NCBI GenBank assembly: GCA_029263195.1
Contig: JAJCXX010000031.1
Location: 1-56,225 of the forward strand
Direction of reading: 5' to 3'
Source: Acidimicrobiales bacterium
Lineage (GTDB): Bacteria; Actinomycetota; Acidimicrobiia; Acidimicrobiales; Aldehydirespiratoraceae
DNA: 56,225 nt
Shown: one piece after another, positions 36,169 to 45,139 of the stretch
Layout of the letters: every line of letters starts with the position of its first letter
Numbering within the stretch: position 1 is the stretch's first letter
Notes under the pieces: model-generated
Told to the model about the DNA's origin: nothing
The model's input: the letters and a program-made list of their open reading frames with translations, nothing else
Databases searched by the model: none
Made by a program: the position numbers and the translations under genes

Positions 36169-36996
36169 ATGACCGACGACCGTCCGATCGAGGACCAGAT
36201 CAGACTCGAGTTCCGCGGCAAGATCGCGTGGATCACCATCGACCGTCCCCAGGCCGGCAACGCGCTCGATCCGCCGTGTCGCGACCGGCTCCGCGACATC
36301 TTCAACCGACTCAACACGAGCCACGAAGCGCGGGTGGCGGTACTCACCGCCGCCGGCGACAAGCTGTTTTGCCCCGGCGCCGATCTCACCCATGTCCACC
36401 AGCAGGTCCGAGCGGCCGACATCCCCGATCGGGTGGCCGGCGACGTCCGTCGCATGATGCTCGACGGTCAATACACACTCTTCCCGGCGATCCTCGATTG
36501 CGAGATCCCGATCATCGCCGCGGTCAACGGGACCGCCGCCGGGATGGGATCCCACCTGGCCCTGGCGTGCGATCTGGTGATCTGTTCAGATCAGGCCAAG
36601 TTCGTCGAGATCTTCGCCCGCCGTGGTCTGGTGCCCGACGCCCTCGGGCCGTGGTTGCTACCGAGGATCATCGGGGTGCGCCGCACCATGGAGTTGATGT
36701 TGTTCGCCGACGATCTTCCGGCCCAACGGGCCCTCGAGATGGGGCTCGTCAACAAGGTGGTGCCTCACGAAGAGTTGGCCGCGGCCGCCATCGAATGGGC
36801 CCAACGTCTGGCCGACGGCCCCACCCGTTCGTTCGGTCTCACCAAATGGCTGGTCAACCAGAGCCTCGATACCGATCGCCGCACCATGATCGAGAACGAA
36901 GCGCTCGCGGTCGAGCTCAACATGCAGACCGTCGACTCCGAGGAAGGGCTTGCCAGCTTCCGAGAGCGGCGGGCACCCGAGTGGAAGGGCTACTGA
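36169..36996 (+). CDS. enoyl-CoA hydratase/isomerase family protein
   Basis: 275 residues, crotonase fold: the oxyanion-hole segments AGDKLFCPGADL and NGTAAGMGSHLALACDLVIC, and a C-terminal trimerisation region. Whether it hydrates, isomerises or hydrolyses an acyl-CoA is not certain. It lacks the MenB pattern I would expect, so I do not assign it to the men pathway. No strong ribosome-binding site precedes the ATG; TATAGC 39 bp upstream is a possible -10. Confidence 0.88.
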   Translation: MTDDRPIEDQIRLEFRGKIAWITIDRPQAGNALDPPCRDRLRDIFNRLNTSHEARVAVLTAAGDKLFCPGADLTHVHQQVRAADIPDRVAGDVRRMMLDGQYTLFPAILDCEIPIIAAVNGTAAGMGSHLALACDLVICSDQAKFVEIFARRGLVPDALGPWLLPRIIGVRRTMELMLFADDLPAQRALEMGLVNKVVPHEELAAAAIEWAQRLADGPTRSFGLTKWLVNQSLDTDRRTMIENEALAVELNMQTVDSEEGLASFRERRAPEWKGY

Positions 36997-37027
36997 CCCA
37001 ACGCCCGGCAGTCCTGCTCGGTCCGAC

Positions 37028-37891
37028 CTACCCGAAATCGGCCGGCCGGCCCTCTGAGGCATGAATCGATGACTGCATACGGGCGACCATCCCGGTGTCG
37101 TCGAACAGCTTGCTCGTCGACTGACCGATGCCGTCGGGAACCACCCTCGTCTCGCCATCGAGCCCGACCCATTCCGACTCAGGTAGCCGGAGTATGTGCA
37201 GCGATATGTCGGCGTTGATCGACCGAAATCGCGTGAAGGGCAAGAAGCTCCCCAGCCCGCTGCCCATGTCGGCCGCGATGGCCAGCCTCTGGAACGGCGT
37301 GACTTCCTCCCCCGCGGCGACGCGACATCGAAGCCGCAACCACGCCGACGCCGGAGAGCCGCTCGCCATCTGACCTCGGGTTCTGATGTAGTCCATGGCA
37401 TTCCAGAAGCCCGGGAAGCTGAACATCTCTCCGGGCGGGGGCGGAAGCGGATCGGTGTCCGGCACCGCGGGGTCGGGGGTGACCCGAACATCGGCCGGGA
37501 ACTCGAGATCGGCGCCATCGCGAATCAACAGCGCGCTCGCCCGAGCGGCGATTCTGTCGTCGGTGTGGAGTTCGGAATCGATGACCGCTATCTGACGGCC
37601 CATCTTCACCACCCTCACCACCTGCCGCATCGGCGTCAGCGGGACACGACTGAGCAGATCGACGGTGAATCGGGCCGGCCTCATCGGCACCTTGGTTTCG
37701 ATCGTCTCGGTCGCCCGGGCCAGCACTGCCGCCACCGCACTCCCGTGCTGGGCGCCTCGGTCCCACGGCCCTCCACAGAGTTCGGTTGGTCTGACCGTGT
37801 CGCCTTCGATTTCGAATAGATAGGCGTCGGGGTCAGCCTTGGACACGCTCGACTCCGGCATCTCGATGCGGACCGGGTCTCGGGGAATCAC
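37028..37891 (-). CDS. acyl-CoA thioesterase-like double hotdog protein
   Basis: About 287 residues resembling the TesB/acyl-CoA thioesterase II-like fold with two hotdog halves (GGPWDRGAQHGSAVAAVLARA...PARFTVDLLSRVPL; and RLAIAADMGSGLGSFLPF...ADISLHILR). It may hydrolyse acyl-CoA. The start is unsure: GTG at 37891 gives a short N-terminal tail; ATG at 37861 is an alternative. Divergent from the patatin gene. Confidence 0.75.
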   Translation of the reverse strand: MIPRDPVRIEMPESSVSKADPDAYLFEIEGDTVRPTELCGGPWDRGAQHGSAVAAVLARATETIETKVPMRPARFTVDLLSRVPLTPMRQVVRVVKMGRQIAVIDSELHTDDRIAARASALLIRDGADLEFPADVRVTPDPAVPDTDPLPPPPGEMFSFPGFWNAMDYIRTRGQMASGSPASAWLRLRCRVAAGEEVTPFQRLAIAADMGSGLGSFLPFTRFRSINADISLHILRLPESEWVGLDGETRVVPDGIGQSTSKLFDDTGMVARMQSSIHASEGRPADFG

Positions 37892-37957
37892 ACTGGGTGA
37901 GCTGGTGTTATCTGAGGACAAGGCGTCGAACTCCTTCGGCGCAGCACCGTACCGGAG

Positions 37958-37963
37958 TAGGTT
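37958..37963 (+). promoter_or_regulatory. -10 box of a leaderless promoter (TAGGTT) for the patatin gene
   Basis: TAGGTT, 6 nt (CCGAAC), then the ATG at 37970. Confidence 0.58.
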
Positions 37964-37969
37964 CCGAAC

Positions 37970-38806
37970 ATGACCACTGCATTCGTTCTGTCGGGTGGCA
38001 ACAACCTCGGTGCAGTGCAGGTCGGGATGCTGCGAGCCCTCGCCGAACGACACATTCACCCCGACATGATCATCGGGGCTTCAGTGGGCGCGGTCAACGG
38101 CGGATGGCTGGCCTCAGGATGCAACGTGAAAGACATCGACAGGCTGGCCACCACCTGGGAGAAGATGTCCCGCAGCGATATCTTCCCGCTGTCGCCTCTC
38201 GGTGGTTTGCTCGGCTTCTTGGGCAAGCGCGACCATCTTGTTTCCAACGGGCATCTGCGGCGTCTGCTCGAACGCGAGCTCCAGTTCGAGAATCTCGAAG
38301 ACGCTCCGATACCGATCACGGTGATCTCCACCGATGTTCTCACCGGTCGAGAGACCGCCATCAGCACCGGCAACGCCGCCCAAGCCATCCTGGCGAGCTC
38401 GGCCATCCCGGGCGTCTTTCCCGCGGTCGACATCGACGGCCGACCCCAGATCGACGGCGGTGTCGTCAACGACACCCCGGTCAGCCACGCCATTCGTGCC
38501 GGAGCCGATGTCGTCTGGGCTCTGCCCACTGGATTCTCGTGCTCGGCCACCCGGGCACCCACCAGCGCCTTGGCGATGTCTCTCCATGCCATCGGCATCA
38601 TGTCCTCACAACGCCTGGTTCTCGACATCGAGCGCTATCACGCCAAGGTCGATCTGCGAATCGTGCCGCCTCCGTGCCCTCTCGAGATCTCACCGATCGA
38701 CTTCTCGCAGGCCCCCAAACTCATCGAAGACGGATACACGAGCGCCATGGCCTGGCTCGATGCGGGCCGGCCCGATGTGAGGCCCGACATCACTCTTCAG
38801 AGCTGA
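37970..38806 (+). CDS. patatin-like phospholipase
   Basis: 278 residues: LSGGNNLGAVQVGML near the N-terminus (Gly-rich oxyanion region), GASVGAVNGG (nucleophile Ser in G-x-S-x-G) and DGGVVNDTP with the Asp of the Ser-Asp dyad. Patatins hydrolyse acyl esters of lipids. No signal peptide or transmembrane segment is seen, so it is probably cytosolic. Its 3' end overlaps psuG by 10 nt, tail to tail. Confidence 0.9.
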   Translation: MTTAFVLSGGNNLGAVQVGMLRALAERHIHPDMIIGASVGAVNGGWLASGCNVKDIDRLATTWEKMSRSDIFPLSPLGGLLGFLGKRDHLVSNGHLRRLLERELQFENLEDAPIPITVISTDVLTGRETAISTGNAAQAILASSAIPGVFPAVDIDGRPQIDGGVVNDTPVSHAIRAGADVVWALPTGFSCSATRAPTSALAMSLHAIGIMSSQRLVLDIERYHAKVDLRIVPPPCPLEISPIDFSQAPKLIEDGYTSAMAWLDAGRPDVRPDITLQS

Positions 38807-39732
38807 CCCGGCCCCACCGGCTGGTTGGCGAGAGCAGTGGCAATCTCGGCCGCCACCGCGGCGTTGCTCTCGGCCAACGCGAGGTTGGCGGGCACGCTCA
38901 GCCCGTCGGTGGCCGCCACGATCGCGCCCAACACCACTGGGGTCACCGCCGGGCCCGACAGATTCAGTCTCGAAACCTCGTCGAGTCCGGCCTCCAGGGC
39001 GGCGTCGATCAGCTCCGGATCGAGTTCGTCGGCCCGCGGGATCGGATTGGCCACGAGCACGCCTCCGCGATGGCCGAGACCCTGCGCCGAGCGGAGCATC
39101 CGGGCTATCACCGTCGGATCGTCAACGCGGACACCCAACGAAAGGCCGCTGTCGCGAACGTAGAAGGCGGGGAATCGATCGGTCTTCCAACCAACCACGG
39201 GTACCCCCAGCGTCTCGAGCAATTCAAGGGTTCGTGCCAGATCGAGAAACGCCTTGGCTCCCGCCGACACCGTGACCACGGGGTGTCGCGACAGCGCCAC
39301 GAGATCATGGCTCACGTCTCCGCTCAACTCTGATCCTCGATGAACTCCCCCGATGCCACCGGTGGCGAAGACCTCGATTCCGGCAGCAGCGGCGAGCGTC
39401 ACCGAAGCCGACACGGTGGTGACCCCCACATCGGCGCCGGAGCCCAGAGCAACCGGCAGGTCTCGGGCCGCGATCTTCCGGGTGGCGGTGAGAACCCTGT
39501 CGATCTCATCGTCGTCCACTCCGACCACAGCCCGACCATCCAAGACCGCGGTGAGCGCCGGTACTGCGCCCGCAAGTCGGATCGCGGCGACACAGCGATC
39601 CAAGCACTCGCGATTGTGAGGATCTGGTAGTCCGAGGCTGCTGAATATTGTCGACTCCAACGCCACGATCGGCTGGTTCGCTGAGAGAGCGTCAGCTACC
39701 TCGTCGGACACAAGAAGGCTTGGAGATGACAT
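38797..39732 (-). CDS. psuG: pseudouridine-5'-phosphate glycosidase (PsuG)
   Basis: 311 residues of full family length: VALESTIFSSLGLP, ALGSGADVGVTTVSA, FATGGIGGVHRG, VSAGAKAFLDLARTLELLETLGVPVVGW and FPAFY are typical PsuG motifs. The enzyme splits pseudouridine 5'-phosphate into uracil and ribose 5-phosphate. The partner kinase psuK is not adjacent. Leaderless ATG start with TACCCT 6 nt upstream. Confidence 0.93.
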   Translation of the reverse strand: MSSPSLLVSDEVADALSANQPIVALESTIFSSLGLPDPHNRECLDRCVAAIRLAGAVPALTAVLDGRAVVGVDDDEIDRVLTATRKIAARDLPVALGSGADVGVTTVSASVTLAAAAGIEVFATGGIGGVHRGSELSGDVSHDLVALSRHPVVTVSAGAKAFLDLARTLELLETLGVPVVGWKTDRFPAFYVRDSGLSLGVRVDDPTVIARMLRSAQGLGHRGGVLVANPIPRADELDPELIDAALEAGLDEVSRLNLSGPAVTPVVLGAIVAATDGLSVPANLALAESNAAVAAEIATALANQPVGPGQL

Positions 39733-39738
39733 GTTTGG

Positions 39739-39744
39739 AGGGTA
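39739..39744 (-). promoter_or_regulatory. -10 box of a leaderless promoter (TACCCT) for psuG
   Basis: TACCCT on the minus strand, 6 nt (CCAAAC), then ATG. Confidence 0.6.
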
Positions 39745-39794
39745 CGCGAGCCGAGCCGATACGGGAGATCTGGCGAAGACCGGTCCCGAAGGTG

Positions 39795-39800
39795 TATCAA
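39795..39800 (+). promoter_or_regulatory. near-leaderless -10 box (TATCAA) for the acyl-CoA synthetase gene
   Basis: TATCAA lies 7 nt before the GTG at 39808, a near match to the leaderless pattern. Confidence 0.4.
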
Positions 39801-39807
39801 TTCGCCC

Positions 39808-41535
39808 GTGATAGACGCATTCGAATCAACCTGGAATGAACTCACCGCGCCGGGGGCGCCCTTCGCCTGGTCGGTGCACGATGTTCGTGGCCTGCCCATG
39901 CGGGTGTTCGACTCGGCCCCACCCCACATGCGTTTGCTGTGGGAGATGTCGGCTCAGCATGGAGACCGGCCCTACATCGTCTTCGAGGACGAGACCTACA
40001 CCTACGCCGAGGTTCACGCCCAGGTTCGTTCCCTCGCCCACTATCTGCGCGATGAGGTCGGGGTCGTGGAGGGCGACCGGGTGGCTGTCGCCATGCGCAA
40101 CTATCCCGAATGGGTCATGAGCTACTGGGCAATCACGTCTCTCGGTGCCGCCATCGTCGGGATGAACGCCTGGTGGACCGGCGCGGAGATGAAGTTCGGC
40201 CTCGAGGATTCACGCCCCAAGGCGTTGATCGCCGATGACGAACGGCTCGAACGGGTCATACCCGAGCTCGAAGCGATTCGTGAGAGTGGCCCACTGCCGA
40301 TCATTTCGGTTCGATCCGACCGCGAGCTAGCCGACGACACCGTGCGCTGGACCGACGTGGTGCACCCCGACAGCGCTCCGGATGCTCTGCCCGAAGCAAC
40401 CATCGAACCAGACGACGACATCTGCATCTTCTACACATCGGGCACCACCGGATTCCCGAAGGGCGCTCAGCTCACCCATCGGGGTTCGGTCCACAACGTG
40501 ATGCACCTGGGATTCGCCAACGCTCTCGCATCGGTCGGCACCGCCAAGATCGATGCCGCGACCGGAACCCAGACCGCGCAGGCCGCCGAGACCCCACCGG
40601 CGGTGTTGGTTCCCACACCGCTCTTCCACGTAACCGCGTGCAACTGCGTGCTCCACCCCGTCACCGCGGTCGGAGCCAAGATCGTGCTGATGCACAAGTG
40701 GGACCCGGAACGCGCTCTGCAGTTGGTGGAGCGCGAGAAGGTCTCGGGCTTCACCGGCGTACCCACGATGGCGCGGGAACTGCTCATGCACCCGAACTGG
40801 GAGACCACCGACACCTCCACTCTCGCGACTCTGGGAGGCGGAGGTGCCGCACTTCAGCCCGATCTGGTCGAGAAGATCGACAGCGCCAAGGGCGCGGTGC
40901 AGCCCACCACCGGCTACGGACTCACCGAGACCCACGGAGTGGCCACCGCAGTGGGACACGCCTTCTTCACCGCCAAGCCGACCTCCGCTGGTCCGATCCT
41001 GCCGACCTTCGAGAGCAAGGTTGTCGACGACGAGGGCAGCGACCTGCCATCAGGTTCGGTCGGCCAACTCTGCGTGAAGGGCCCGGCCGTGATCAAGGGT
41101 TATCTCAACCGGCCCGAAGCAACCGCAGAAGCCATCAAGGACGGCTGGTTCAACACCGGCGACATCGTGCGGATAGACGAGGACGGATTCGTGCACATCG
41201 TCGACCGGGCCAAGGACATGGTGCTCCGAGGCGGCGAAAACATCTTCTGCACGGAGGTCGAGTCGGCGATCTACGAGCATGGCGACATTGCGGAAGCCGC
41301 GGTGTTCGGTATCGAAGACGAGCGTCTGGGGGAAGAGGTCGCGGCCGCCATCGTCACAGTCGATGGGAGCACACTCGACCAGGCTGCTCTCATAGCGCAC
41401 CTCGAGCCTCTTCTGGCGACTTTCAAGCACCCCAAGAGGGTCTGGTTCCTCGACGAACCGCTCCCTCGCAACGCCAACGGCAAGTTCGTCAAACGAGAGC
41501 TGCGCGATCGTCTCGATCCGTCGAAATCCACCTGA
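39808..41535 (+). CDS. acyl-CoA synthetase (AMP-forming ligase)
   Basis: 575 residues: FYTSGTTGFPKGAQ, GYGLTETHG, GWFNTGDIVRIDEDGFVHI, DRAKDMVLRGGENI and PRNANGKFVKREL (catalytic Lys) cover all A-motifs of long- or medium-chain acyl-CoA ligases. It is clearly distinct from the ligase at 32327. The substrate is unknown. The GTG start follows TATCAA by 7 nt. A TAGCGT box starts 20 bp after its stop and probably begins the ABC exporter transcript. Confidence 0.9.
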   Translation: MIDAFESTWNELTAPGAPFAWSVHDVRGLPMRVFDSAPPHMRLLWEMSAQHGDRPYIVFEDETYTYAEVHAQVRSLAHYLRDEVGVVEGDRVAVAMRNYPEWVMSYWAITSLGAAIVGMNAWWTGAEMKFGLEDSRPKALIADDERLERVIPELEAIRESGPLPIISVRSDRELADDTVRWTDVVHPDSAPDALPEATIEPDDDICIFYTSGTTGFPKGAQLTHRGSVHNVMHLGFANALASVGTAKIDAATGTQTAQAAETPPAVLVPTPLFHVTACNCVLHPVTAVGAKIVLMHKWDPERALQLVEREKVSGFTGVPTMARELLMHPNWETTDTSTLATLGGGGAALQPDLVEKIDSAKGAVQPTTGYGLTETHGVATAVGHAFFTAKPTSAGPILPTFESKVVDDEGSDLPSGSVGQLCVKGPAVIKGYLNRPEATAEAIKDGWFNTGDIVRIDEDGFVHIVDRAKDMVLRGGENIFCTEVESAIYEHGDIAEAAVFGIEDERLGEEVAAAIVTVDGSTLDQAALIAHLEPLLATFKHPKRVWFLDEPLPRNANGKFVKRELRDRLDPSKST

Positions 41536-41554
41536 AGTCCGGCGGGACTACCGC

Positions 41555-41560
41555 TAGCGT
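41555..41560 (+). promoter_or_regulatory. possible -10 box (TAGCGT) of the ABC exporter operon
   Basis: TAGCGT between the acyl-CoA ligase and the exporter. A transcript beginning about 7 nt later would first meet a GTG (41570) opening a 13-codon frame whose TGA (41609-41611) overlaps the start of the ABC gene. Confidence 0.35.
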
Positions 41561-41603
41561 CTGCAGACGGTGCTGACGCGTGGCGCGTTTGGGCCAACAC
41601 CCC

Positions 41604-43352
41604 ATGTCTGAACCATCGATCATCCGCCGGGGATTCCGGCTCGTAGCCGGCTACGTCCGGGCCCATCCGGGCAGCTTCGCCGTAGCTGTCACCGGGTCGG
41701 TGGTCTACGCAGCCGGGTCGGTTCTCTCGACCGTGGCTCTCGGTTACGCCACCAACGAGGCCATCATTCCGGCCTTCAAAGGCGAGAGCCCCAACCCATG
41801 GTGGGCGGTCGCCGGACTCATCGGCGTGGCGATTCTGCGCACCGGGGGCGTGATCGTGCGCCGGTACTACGCCGGAAAGACCGCCGCAGCCACCAGGGTC
41901 GGACTCCAGAAGGGCGTGGCGCGGCGAATCATCGCCATGCCGCTGGACCGAGTCAGGTCCCGACCCCAGGGCCAGCTTCTCAGCCACATCGACTCCGATA
42001 CCGAGTCCGCCGTGGATGCCATCCATCCGCTTCCGTTCTCGATCGGCGTGGTGAGCATGCTGATCTTCGGAACGATCAGCTTGGCCCTGCTCGACATCCC
42101 CCTTCTCTTGGTCACCATCGGGCTTCTCCCGGTCATCGGTGTCATGAGCTGGCTCAACGCCACCGTCGTTCAACACCCCGCGGCGATCGAGAGGCAGGCC
42201 AACAACGCTGTGACCGCGGCGGCGTCAGAGATCATCGATGGCGTGCAGGTGGTGAAGACTCTCGGCCGCGAGGACGCAGAGACGAAACTGTTCGCCGACA
42301 CAGTCGAAGAGCTCCGAGTCGCCAGGGTGCGGCTCGGAACCAGGAAGACTGCCTTCGCCGTGTCGTTCTCGGCTGTGCCTCAGCTCACCACCATCGTGAT
42401 CCTCGCGGTGGGCGCAGTGCGGGTCGGCGACGGGCATCTCGACGCCGGTGGTCTCGTTCAAGCAGTAGCGCTGTTCAGCGTTCTGGCATTTCCGCTGCAG
42501 GTGATCGGCTTCTTCCTATTCGACCTACCGCCCTCGGTGGTGGGCCACGACCGGGTGAGCCTGGTCATGTCGGAACCCGACGACCCGTTGCTCCACACTC
42601 TGGACGGGGATTCTCTACCGTCCGGACCTCTTAGCGCGGCACTCGCCAACGTCACCGTCGGCAACTCCGACCGCCGCCGACTGAGCCACGCCGATCTGGA
42701 GATTCGGGCCGGAGAGACGCTCGCGATCGTCGGCCCCACCGCCGGCGGCAAGTCCACGGTGCTCGAAGTGCTGGCGAGGCTCCGACCGTGTGGCGATGGC
42801 TCGGTTTCGATCGCCGGCACGCCTCTGTCCGGAATCGACGATTCCGCTTTGCGAAATCGACTCACCCTGGCGACCCAGAACGCCTCTCTGTTCCACGGCA
42901 CGCTTCTCGACAATGTGTCGTTCGCACGCGACGTCGACGAAGACGATCTGCTCGCCGCACTCCACACCGCAGGTGCCGACGATCTCCAAGGCACGCTTCC
43001 AGAGGGATACATGACCATCGTCGGCGAACGCGGCGTGACTCTCTCGGGTGGTCAACGTCAGCGGGTGGCCCTGGCGCGGGCCTTGGCCGGTCATCCCGGG
43101 ATGGTCCTGCTCGACGACGCCACCTCAGCGGTCGACCCCACCCTCGAGGAACAGATCATCCAGCGCCTGGCCGGCCTCCCCATGACCGTCGTGATGGTCA
43201 CGCACCGAGTCGCAGCGATGACCGCTGCCGACCGTGTGGCGCTCGTGGCCGAGGGAAGGGTGGTCGAGGTCGGCCATCACGAGGATCTGCTTCGCAATCC
43301 GATATATCGCGGGCTCGTCGATGCCTACCTCGCATCGGAGGTGCTGTCATGA
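41604..43352 (+). CDS. heterodimeric ABC exporter subunit 1 (degenerate Walker B)
   Basis: 582-residue half-transporter with six membrane segments followed by a nucleotide-binding domain: Walker A VGPTAGGKST, canonical signature LSGGQRQRVALARAL, and Walker B MVLLDDATSAVD with Asp505 in place of the catalytic Glu. The ATG at 41604 is preferred over GTG 41580 because SIIRRGF then lines up with DIIRRGF of the partner. No ribosome-binding site is evident. Its stop overlaps the partner's start (ATGA). Exporters of this class move drugs, lipids or peptides; the cargo is unknown. Confidence 0.9.
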   Translation: MSEPSIIRRGFRLVAGYVRAHPGSFAVAVTGSVVYAAGSVLSTVALGYATNEAIIPAFKGESPNPWWAVAGLIGVAILRTGGVIVRRYYAGKTAAATRVGLQKGVARRIIAMPLDRVRSRPQGQLLSHIDSDTESAVDAIHPLPFSIGVVSMLIFGTISLALLDIPLLLVTIGLLPVIGVMSWLNATVVQHPAAIERQANNAVTAAASEIIDGVQVVKTLGREDAETKLFADTVEELRVARVRLGTRKTAFAVSFSAVPQLTTIVILAVGAVRVGDGHLDAGGLVQAVALFSVLAFPLQVIGFFLFDLPPSVVGHDRVSLVMSEPDDPLLHTLDGDSLPSGPLSAALANVTVGNSDRRRLSHADLEIRAGETLAIVGPTAGGKSTVLEVLARLRPCGDGSVSIAGTPLSGIDDSALRNRLTLATQNASLFHGTLLDNVSFARDVDEDDLLAALHTAGADDLQGTLPEGYMTIVGERGVTLSGGQRQRVALARALAGHPGMVLLDDATSAVDPTLEEQIIQRLAGLPMTVVMVTHRVAAMTAADRVALVAEGRVVEVGHHEDLLRNPIYRGLVDAYLASEVLS

Positions 43353-45139
43353 CCGCCACCGAGCCCGGCACGTTCGACATCATTCGGCGCGGGTTCGAGA
43401 TCAGTCCCGGATTCAAGCGAGCCGCCATTCTGTTGGCCATCGTGGGTGTGTTCGAGGCGGCGGGGCGGGCCGTCGTTCCTGTGCTGTTCCAGCTGATAAT
43501 CGATGAAGGACTCCTGCGTCCCGGCGGTATCTCCACTGACACCCTGACCCGCCTTCTGCTGATCACGGTGGCCGTGATCCTGTTCGTGACGCTGGCTTCA
43601 TTGATCGCAGAGCTGTCGGTGCTTCGGGTGGCGGAACGGGCCCTGGCCCGGCTGCGAGTGCTCGTGCTTCGGCGGGCCATCGACCTCTCGTTGGCCGAAC
43701 ACGCCGATGAGCGTCGCGGCGACCTGGTTTCGAGAGTCACCAGCGATGTCGACACCGTGGCGAGGTTTCTCGACTGGGGGGCGTATTCGTGGATCGTCGA
43801 CACCTCCGTGGCGATCGGCGCCATCACCGTGATGTTCTTCTACTCCTGGCAGCTTGCGCTGGTGGTGTTGGTGAGCTTCCTCTTCATGATCCCGGTGTTG
43901 AAGGTTCTCCAGTACCACCAACGCCGGGGCTACCGGACGATGCGTTCACGGGTCGGGGCACTGCTCGGAGAGGTGTCCGAGACTGTCGGTGGGGCCGAGG
44001 TGATCCGGGCGCTGGGGCACGGCGACGCTTCCATCGAGTCACTCGATGTCGCCATCGACGACGTGTACCAGGCGCAAGTCGATGTGAACCGATTCACCGC
44101 CGTGTTGTTCACGGTCGCCGACGTCTTCGGCACCGTTGCGCTGTCGGCGGTGATCGTGATCACCGCCCTGTGGGGCCCCGACTGGGACCTCGACACCGGA
44201 ACCGTCATCGCGTTCCTCTTTCTCGTCCAGTTGGTGATCGCCCCGATATCGGAGCTCACCGAGGTCATCGACCAGACTTCACTGGCGTTGGCCGGGTGGG
44301 GAAGGTCGATGGAGCTTCTCGATCGCCCAGCCGCCCTACCCGAGCCCGACGACCTCACCTCGGACTCGATGCCCGATGGGGCCCTCTCGATCGACGTTCA
44401 GGGCCTGTCCTTCGCCTACGACACGCAGATGGTGCTCAAGGATGTCGACCTGCACATACCCGCTGGCACATCGGTGGCTGTCGTGGGCGCAACCGGCTCG
44501 GGCAAGACCACCTTCGTGAGACTGCTGTGTCGCCTCGCCGATCCCACCGGCGGTGAGGTCAGACTCGGCGGCGCCGATCTTCGCTATGTGACATCGTCGG
44601 AACGACGAGACCGGGTCCGCATGGTTCCCCAGGACGGGTTCCTGTTTGCCACATCGGTTCGCGACAACATTCTTCGCGGCCGCGATGGAGCCTCCGATGC
44701 CGACGTGGAGGTCGCAGTCGACCGGCTCGGACTTCGCGACTGGATCAGTCGCCTACCGAACGGGCTCGAAACCGAGCTCGGTCCCGGCGGCGAGGGCCTA
44801 TCGGTGGGCGAGAGACAGCTCGTGGCGCTCATCCGGGCCCAGCTCGCCGACCCCGGGTTGCTCGTACTCGACGAGGCCACCTCGTCTCTCGATCCGGTCA
44901 CCGAGAAGGCCATGTCCGACGCGCTCGATCGAATCAGCCGCGAGCGCACGACCATCAGTGTTGCTCACCGTCTGTCGACCGCCGAGCGGGCCGATCTCAT
45001 CGTGGTGTTCGACCAGGGTCACGTGGTCGAGACGGGGTCTCACATCGATCTGGTCGATCTCGGTGGACGCTACGCGACTCTGCACCAGGCCTGGCAGCGC
45101 GGAACCGGGTCCGACGACGATCTCAGCGATCAACCATGA
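43349..45139 (+). CDS. heterodimeric ABC exporter subunit 2
   Basis: 596 residues: six membrane segments, Walker A VGATGSGKTTFVRL, altered signature LSVGERQLVALIRA (about residue 484), canonical Walker B LLVLDEATSSLD (Glu509) and switch His in SVAHRLS. With subunit 1 this gives one consensus and one degenerate ATP site, as in TM287/288- or BmrCD-type exporters. Its 3' end overlaps the amidase gene by 17 nt, tail to tail. Confidence 0.92.
   Translation: MTATEPGTFDIIRRGFEISPGFKRAAILLAIVGVFEAAGRAVVPVLFQLIIDEGLLRPGGISTDTLTRLLLITVAVILFVTLASLIAELSVLRVAERALARLRVLVLRRAIDLSLAEHADERRGDLVSRVTSDVDTVARFLDWGAYSWIVDTSVAIGAITVMFFYSWQLALVVLVSFLFMIPVLKVLQYHQRRGYRTMRSRVGALLGEVSETVGGAEVIRALGHGDASIESLDVAIDDVYQAQVDVNRFTAVLFTVADVFGTVALSAVIVITALWGPDWDLDTGTVIAFLFLVQLVIAPISELTEVIDQTSLALAGWGRSMELLDRPAALPEPDDLTSDSMPDGALSIDVQGLSFAYDTQMVLKDVDLHIPAGTSVAVVGATGSGKTTFVRLLCRLADPTGGEVRLGGADLRYVTSSERRDRVRMVPQDGFLFATSVRDNILRGRDGASDADVEVAVDRLGLRDWISRLPNGLETELGPGGEGLSVGERQLVALIRAQLADPGLLVLDEATSSLDPVTEKAMSDALDRISRERTTISVAHRLSTAERADLIVVFDQGHVVETGSHIDLVDLGGRYATLHQAWQRGTGSDDDLSDQP

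Noticed and set aside
36169-36996. The enoyl-CoA hydratase as MenB
   Set aside because: No MenB-specific motif was seen, and it is 16 kb from the men genes.
42788-43348. N-terminal extension of the second ABC subunit
   Set aside because: It lies entirely inside the first ABC gene in another frame; the ATG at 43349 overlaps its stop and starts the homology.
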